Below, one piece after another: positions 61,091 through 64,000 of a stretch of 64,000 nucleotides of DNA. Each line of letters begins with the position of its first letter. The first letter of the stretch is position 1. The position numbers were made by a program, and so were the translations under genes. The stretch spans positions 97,498-161,497 of the forward strand of contig NZ_JTLI01000014.1 of the NCBI RefSeq assembly GCF_000799075.1. The letters are read 5' to 3'. Below the pieces are notes generated by a model, which was not told the origin of the DNA, made no database searches, and saw only the letters and a list, made by a program, of their open reading frames with translations. This stretch comes from Cetobacterium sp. ZOR0034. GTDB taxonomy: Bacteria; Fusobacteriota; Fusobacteriia; Fusobacteriales; Fusobacteriaceae.

Positions 61091-61927
61091 ATGTTAAAGA
61101 AAATTTTTTTATTTTTTATTATATCCATTTTAACTTTTTCAAGCGACTCAAACTCAAAAACAGAAGCTTATATTGCTTCTTTTAATACTCTAAGACTTGG
61201 AAAAGGAGAAAAAGACTACACGCATCTTGCCAAATCTATTGAACCATTCGATATCATTGGATTGGTTGAAGTTATGAATAAAAAAGGACTTTATAAATTA
61301 ATATCTGAGGTTGAAAAAATAAGTAATTCAAAATGGGGGTATGAAATCTCTCCATATCCTGTTGGAACTGCAGAGTACAAAGAGTACTACGCTTTTTTAT
61401 ATAAAAAAAATAAAGTTCAATTTATAAAAAGTGAAGGGTTTTATCCAGATACAAATGATGATTTTATACGTGAACCATATGGTGCAACTTTTAAAATTAA
61501 TAATTTTGATTTTACATATGTCTTAATACACTCTATCTATGGTAAGAAAGTTTCACAAAGACAATTTGAAGCCAATAAAATCATAGAGATTTACAACTAT
61601 TTTCAAAATTTGGATCCTGTAGAAAACGATATTTTGATAGGTGGTGACTTCAATTTAGCTGCTAATGATTCAGCCTTTGAAAATCTTTTAAATCATAAAG
61701 ATAATATCATCTACTCTTTAGATCCCTCAATTAAAACAACAATTGGAACTAAAGGTTTTGCAAACTCTTATGACAATATCTTTCTTTCTAAAAAATTCAC
61801 CACTGAATTTAAAGGAAAAAGTGGTGCTCTAGATATTACTAGAGATGATTATATTAAAACTAGAAAGGAGGTCTCTGATCATCTACCTATTTTTATAATA
61901 GTAGATACAGATATTGATGATGACTAA
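61091..61927 (+). CDS. Secreted DNase I-fold (endonuclease/exonuclease/phosphatase) protein
   Basis: 278 residues with a signal peptide (MLKKIFLFFIISILTFSS, about 18 residues) and an EEP-fold domain. Active-site motifs in order: IASFNTLRLG, GLVEVMNK (metal Glu), VLIHSIYGK (general acid His-type segment), IGGDFNLA and SDHLPIF (catalytic Asp-His at the end). It probably acts in the periplasm or outside on DNA or a phosphodiester. The last bases overlap the start of the thiamine pyrophosphokinase gene. Confidence 0.85.
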   Translation: MLKKIFLFFIISILTFSSDSNSKTEAYIASFNTLRLGKGEKDYTHLAKSIEPFDIIGLVEVMNKKGLYKLISEVEKISNSKWGYEISPYPVGTAEYKEYYAFLYKKNKVQFIKSEGFYPDTNDDFIREPYGATFKINNFDFTYVLIHSIYGKKVSQRQFEANKIIEIYNYFQNLDPVENDILIGGDFNLAANDSAFENLLNHKDNIIYSLDPSIKTTIGTKGFANSYDNIFLSKKFTTEFKGKSGALDITRDDYIKTRKEVSDHLPIFIIVDTDIDDD

Positions 61928-62549
61928 AGCATTTATCTTTTTAAATGGTGAGTTTTCAAACTCACCTGATTTTTATAAATCTTTAAATATAGATGAAAAA
62001 CATCTCTATTGTGCTGATGGAGGAAGTAAAAAAGCAATTCAACTTGGATTGAGCCCTAAAGAAGTTTGGGGAGATTTTGATTCTCTTGAAAGTGAAGACT
62101 TTGAATATTTAAAAACTCAAGATATTATTTTAAATATTTTTAATAAGGATAAAGATTTCACCGATGGAGAACTTCTTATCTCATACGTTTCATCTTTAAA
62201 ATATAATGAAATTATTGTTATCGGTGGATTTGGAGGAAGAATAGATCATACTTTAACAAATATAAATCTTATTTTTAAATATCCAAAACTTAAATTTGTT
62301 AGTGAAATAGAAGAATTATTTTTTGTACCACAAAGTTTTGAAATTGAAAATAAAATCGGAAAAACTATATCATTCATTCCTTTCTCAGATAAAGTTACAG
62401 CTTTAACTTTAAAAGGATTTAAGTACTCTTTAGATAAACATACACTAAACAGAGGTGACTCAACATGTTTAAGTAACATTATTACTCAAAACAAAGCTTT
62501 TATCTCTTATTCCGAAGGAAAACTTTTAGGAAGTTTAAGTTTAGATTGA
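61920..62549 (+). CDS. thiN: Thiamine pyrophosphokinase
   Basis: About 210 residues. It adds pyrophosphate to thiamine to make the cofactor thiamine diphosphate. Family motifs are all present: YCADGGSKKAIQLGL, EVWGDFDSL, FNKDKDFTDGELLI and IGGFGGRIDHTLTNI. Three in-frame starts lie together (TTG 61914, ATG 61917, ATG 61920); all overlap the upstream gene, which suggests translational coupling; I list the last ATG. TTGACT just after its stop could begin the uraA promoter. Confidence 0.92.
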   Translation: MTKAFIFLNGEFSNSPDFYKSLNIDEKHLYCADGGSKKAIQLGLSPKEVWGDFDSLESEDFEYLKTQDIILNIFNKDKDFTDGELLISYVSSLKYNEIIVIGGFGGRIDHTLTNINLIFKYPKLKFVSEIEELFFVPQSFEIENKIGKTISFIPFSDKVTALTLKGFKYSLDKHTLNRGDSTCLSNIITQNKAFISYSEGKLLGSLSLD

Positions 62550-62610
62550 CTTTCATTTTAAAATAATGTAGGCTATTTAATAGCAAAAAAAATTCGGGAG
62601 GCGTTTTACA

Positions 62611-63843
62611 ATGACTAATTTATCAACAAAAAGTAAGCTTTTACTTGGGATTCAGCACGTACTAGCTATGTTTGGAGCCACAGTTTTAGTTCCATTTTTA
62701 ACTGGTTTAAATCCTTCAGTTGCACTTTTATCTGCTGGAATAGGAACTTTACTTTTTCACCTTTGTACTAAAGGAATTGTTCCTGTTTTCTTAGGTTCAT
62801 CTTTTGCTTTTATTGGAGCTCTAGCTCTTGTTTTAAAAGAAGAGGGAATTGCCGCAATTAAAGGTGGGGTTATCTCTGCTGGTTTTGTATACATCTTTAT
62901 GTCTTGGATGATAAAGGTTTTTGGTGTTGAAAAAATCAAATCATTTTTCCCACCTGTTGTAGTTGGTCCAATTATTATGGTTATTGGGCTTAGACTAAGT
63001 CCTGTAGCTCTATCAATGGCTGGATACTCAAATGGACATTTTGATTTAAAAAGCTTAGCCGTAGCTATGATAGTTATCATATCTATGATTACCATTTCAA
63101 TTTTAGAAAAATCATTCTTTAGATTAGTACCAATCTTAATATCAGTTATTTTAGGTTATGTTGTTTCTATCTTCTTAGGATTAGTTGATTTTACTCCTAT
63201 CGCTGCTGCTAACTGGATTGGATTCTCATCTGAAGCTTTAAAAGATTTACTTACTCTACCTAAGTTTTCTACAACTGCAGTTTTAGCTATTGCTCCTATC
63301 GCTCTTGTTGTTTTTATTGAGCATATTGGTGACATCACAACTAATGGTGCTGTTGTTGGAAAAGATTTCTTTAAAAACCCTGGAATTTCAAGAACACTTT
63401 TAGGTGATGGAGTTGCAACTGTTGCTGCTGGACTTTTAGGTGGTCCTGCTAACACTACTTATGGAGAAAATACTGGAGTTCTTGCGGTTACAAAAGTATA
63501 CGATCCTGCAATTTTGAGAATCGCCGCTTGTTATGCTATAGCTCTTAGCTTTATTGGAAAATTTGGAGTTATCTTACAAACTATTCCTACTCCTGTTATG
63601 GGTGGAGTTTCAGTTATTCTTTTCGGAATGATTGCTTCAGTTGGTGTTAGAACAGTTATTGATGCCGAAATTGATTTCTCTCACTCTAGAAATCTTTTAA
63701 TCGCTTCTCTTATCTTTGTTCTTGGAATAGCTATTGATAATATCATTATTTGGAAAACTGTCTCACTTTCTGGATTAGCAATCGCTGCTCTTATAGGAGT
63801 GACATTGAATAAAATCCTACCAAAAGATCAAATAGATAATTAA
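62611..63843 (+). CDS. uraA: Uracil/xanthine permease (NCS2 family)
   Basis: 410-residue NCS2 symporter with about 14 hydrophobic segments. Features include the start LLLGIQHVLAMFGATVLVPFLTGL, PVFLGSSFAFIGAL, the VVGPIIMVIGLRL segment, VVFIEHIGDITTNGAVVG (substrate and proton site, Glu-His pair) and GGPANTTYGENTGVLAVTKVY. These fit UraA/uracil permease better than xanthine permease, though the latter is not excluded. GGGAGG precedes the ATG. No pyrimidine biosynthesis gene lies nearby. Confidence 0.92.
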   Translation: MTNLSTKSKLLLGIQHVLAMFGATVLVPFLTGLNPSVALLSAGIGTLLFHLCTKGIVPVFLGSSFAFIGALALVLKEEGIAAIKGGVISAGFVYIFMSWMIKVFGVEKIKSFFPPVVVGPIIMVIGLRLSPVALSMAGYSNGHFDLKSLAVAMIVIISMITISILEKSFFRLVPILISVILGYVVSIFLGLVDFTPIAAANWIGFSSEALKDLLTLPKFSTTAVLAIAPIALVVFIEHIGDITTNGAVVGKDFFKNPGISRTLLGDGVATVAAGLLGGPANTTYGENTGVLAVTKVYDPAILRIAACYAIALSFIGKFGVILQTIPTPVMGGVSVILFGMIASVGVRTVIDAEIDFSHSRNLLIASLIFVLGIAIDNIIIWKTVSLSGLAIAALIGVTLNKILPKDQIDN

Positions 63844-63848
63844 TTTCT

Positions 63849-63890
63849 AAAAAATAGAGAGAATCGGGAAACCTTTTCTTTCTATTTTTT
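63849..63890 (+). terminator. Terminator after uraA
   Basis: AAAAAATAGA and TCTATTTTTT arms with partly paired GAGAA/TTTTC inside, then T-rich sequence. A few bases after the stop codon. Confidence 0.75.
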
Positions 63891-63943
63891 ATTTTTTGTT
63901 GTAATATATAAAATATATTAAAGGAAGAATCTGTTAACTAAAG

Positions 63944-64000
63944 ATGAAAAATAGGTCCAATTCCTTAAAAAGGGATAAAGATTTTCGATTTGAAATAATT
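63944..64000 (+). CDS. Start of an unidentified reading frame (cut by window edge)
   Basis: An open frame from an ATG at 63944 to the right edge gives 19 residues, MKNRSNSLKRDKDFRFEII. A stop lies just upstream in frame. The SLKRDKDFRFE phrase resembles the start of RNase P protein (RnpA), but the piece is too short to decide and rpmH, the usual neighbour, is absent. An AAGGAAG site lies about 16 bases away, further than normal. Treat as a guess. Confidence 0.3.
   Translation, partial: MKNRSNSLKRDKDFRFEII

Noticed and set aside
62544..62578. TTGACT after thiN as the uraA promoter
   Set aside because: At 17-base spacing the -10 would be TAGGCT, too poor to call; left unlisted.

Overview
The window is 64 kb of an AT-rich chromosome (roughly 30% G+C by eye) from a Gram-negative anaerobe. 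TonB/ExbBD, a TonB-dependent receptor, an OmpA-type lipoprotein and gmhA (heptose synthesis) indicate an outer membrane. Firmicute-like informational genes, a complete methylaspartate route for glutamate fermentation, rubrerythrin and an oxygen-independent heme-degrading radical SAM enzyme point to Fusobacteriota. I infer Cetobacterium or a Fusobacterium of the mortiferum/varium kind; this comes from gene content only and was not checked against a database. I see no rRNA, tRNA, CRISPR array, prophage or insertion sequence. Genes are dense and most breaks between units carry a hairpin terminator.

Region by region. 1-3.5 kb (minus): feoB (cut by the window edge), feoA, a second FeoA-domain gene with its own consensus promoter, and two tandem TtcA-like PP-loop ATPases; a gene for a small protein with a CSSGG-type cysteine repeat faces the other way. 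4-9 kb (minus): a hypothetical protein, a PhnA-like protein, rlmF, then a two-gene pectin or uronide operon (SSS symporter plus GH105 hydrolase) whose promoter carries three GTATAC boxes exactly 19 bp apart. 9.5-12 kb: redox and membrane oddments, a class II photolyase and a thioesterase. 12-16 kb: a LytS/LytTR two-component pair facing a CstA/BtsT-type transporter, resembling a pyruvate-sensing module. 16-24 kb: EI24-like protein, OmpA lipoprotein, NADH oxidase, PepV dipeptidase, MBL hydrolase (possibly with an AUA start), DMT exporter, rubrerythrin, nitroreductase.

23.7-34.9 kb is a heme island: hugZ-like, an ABC exporter-type half transporter, a heme or iron ABC importer (binding protein, ATPase, permease), a TonB-dependent receptor, a HutW/HmuW radical SAM enzyme, exbD, exbB, a divergent tonB and FldH-like flavodoxin, and hutX. 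Together these can bring heme across both membranes, hold it in the cytosol and open it without oxygen. Promoters of the island have near-consensus -35/-10 boxes with 17-bp spacers, and most have inverted repeats over or beside them that may be operators.

36-44 kb (minus) encodes glutamate mutase (S, L and E components), methylaspartate ammonia-lyase and a CitDEF-type lyase, which in this context is most likely citramalate lyase: glutamate to methylaspartate to mesaconate, then citramalate to acetate plus pyruvate. Mesaconase is not in the window.

44-59.5 kb (plus) is a housekeeping block: rimP-nusA-(YlxR/L7Ae fusion)-infB-rbfA-recJ-tig, then clpP-clpX-lon-engB-valS. 59.5-64 kb holds a LysR regulator, gmhA, a secreted DNase I-fold protein, thiamine pyrophosphokinase, a uracil permease and the start of one more reading frame.
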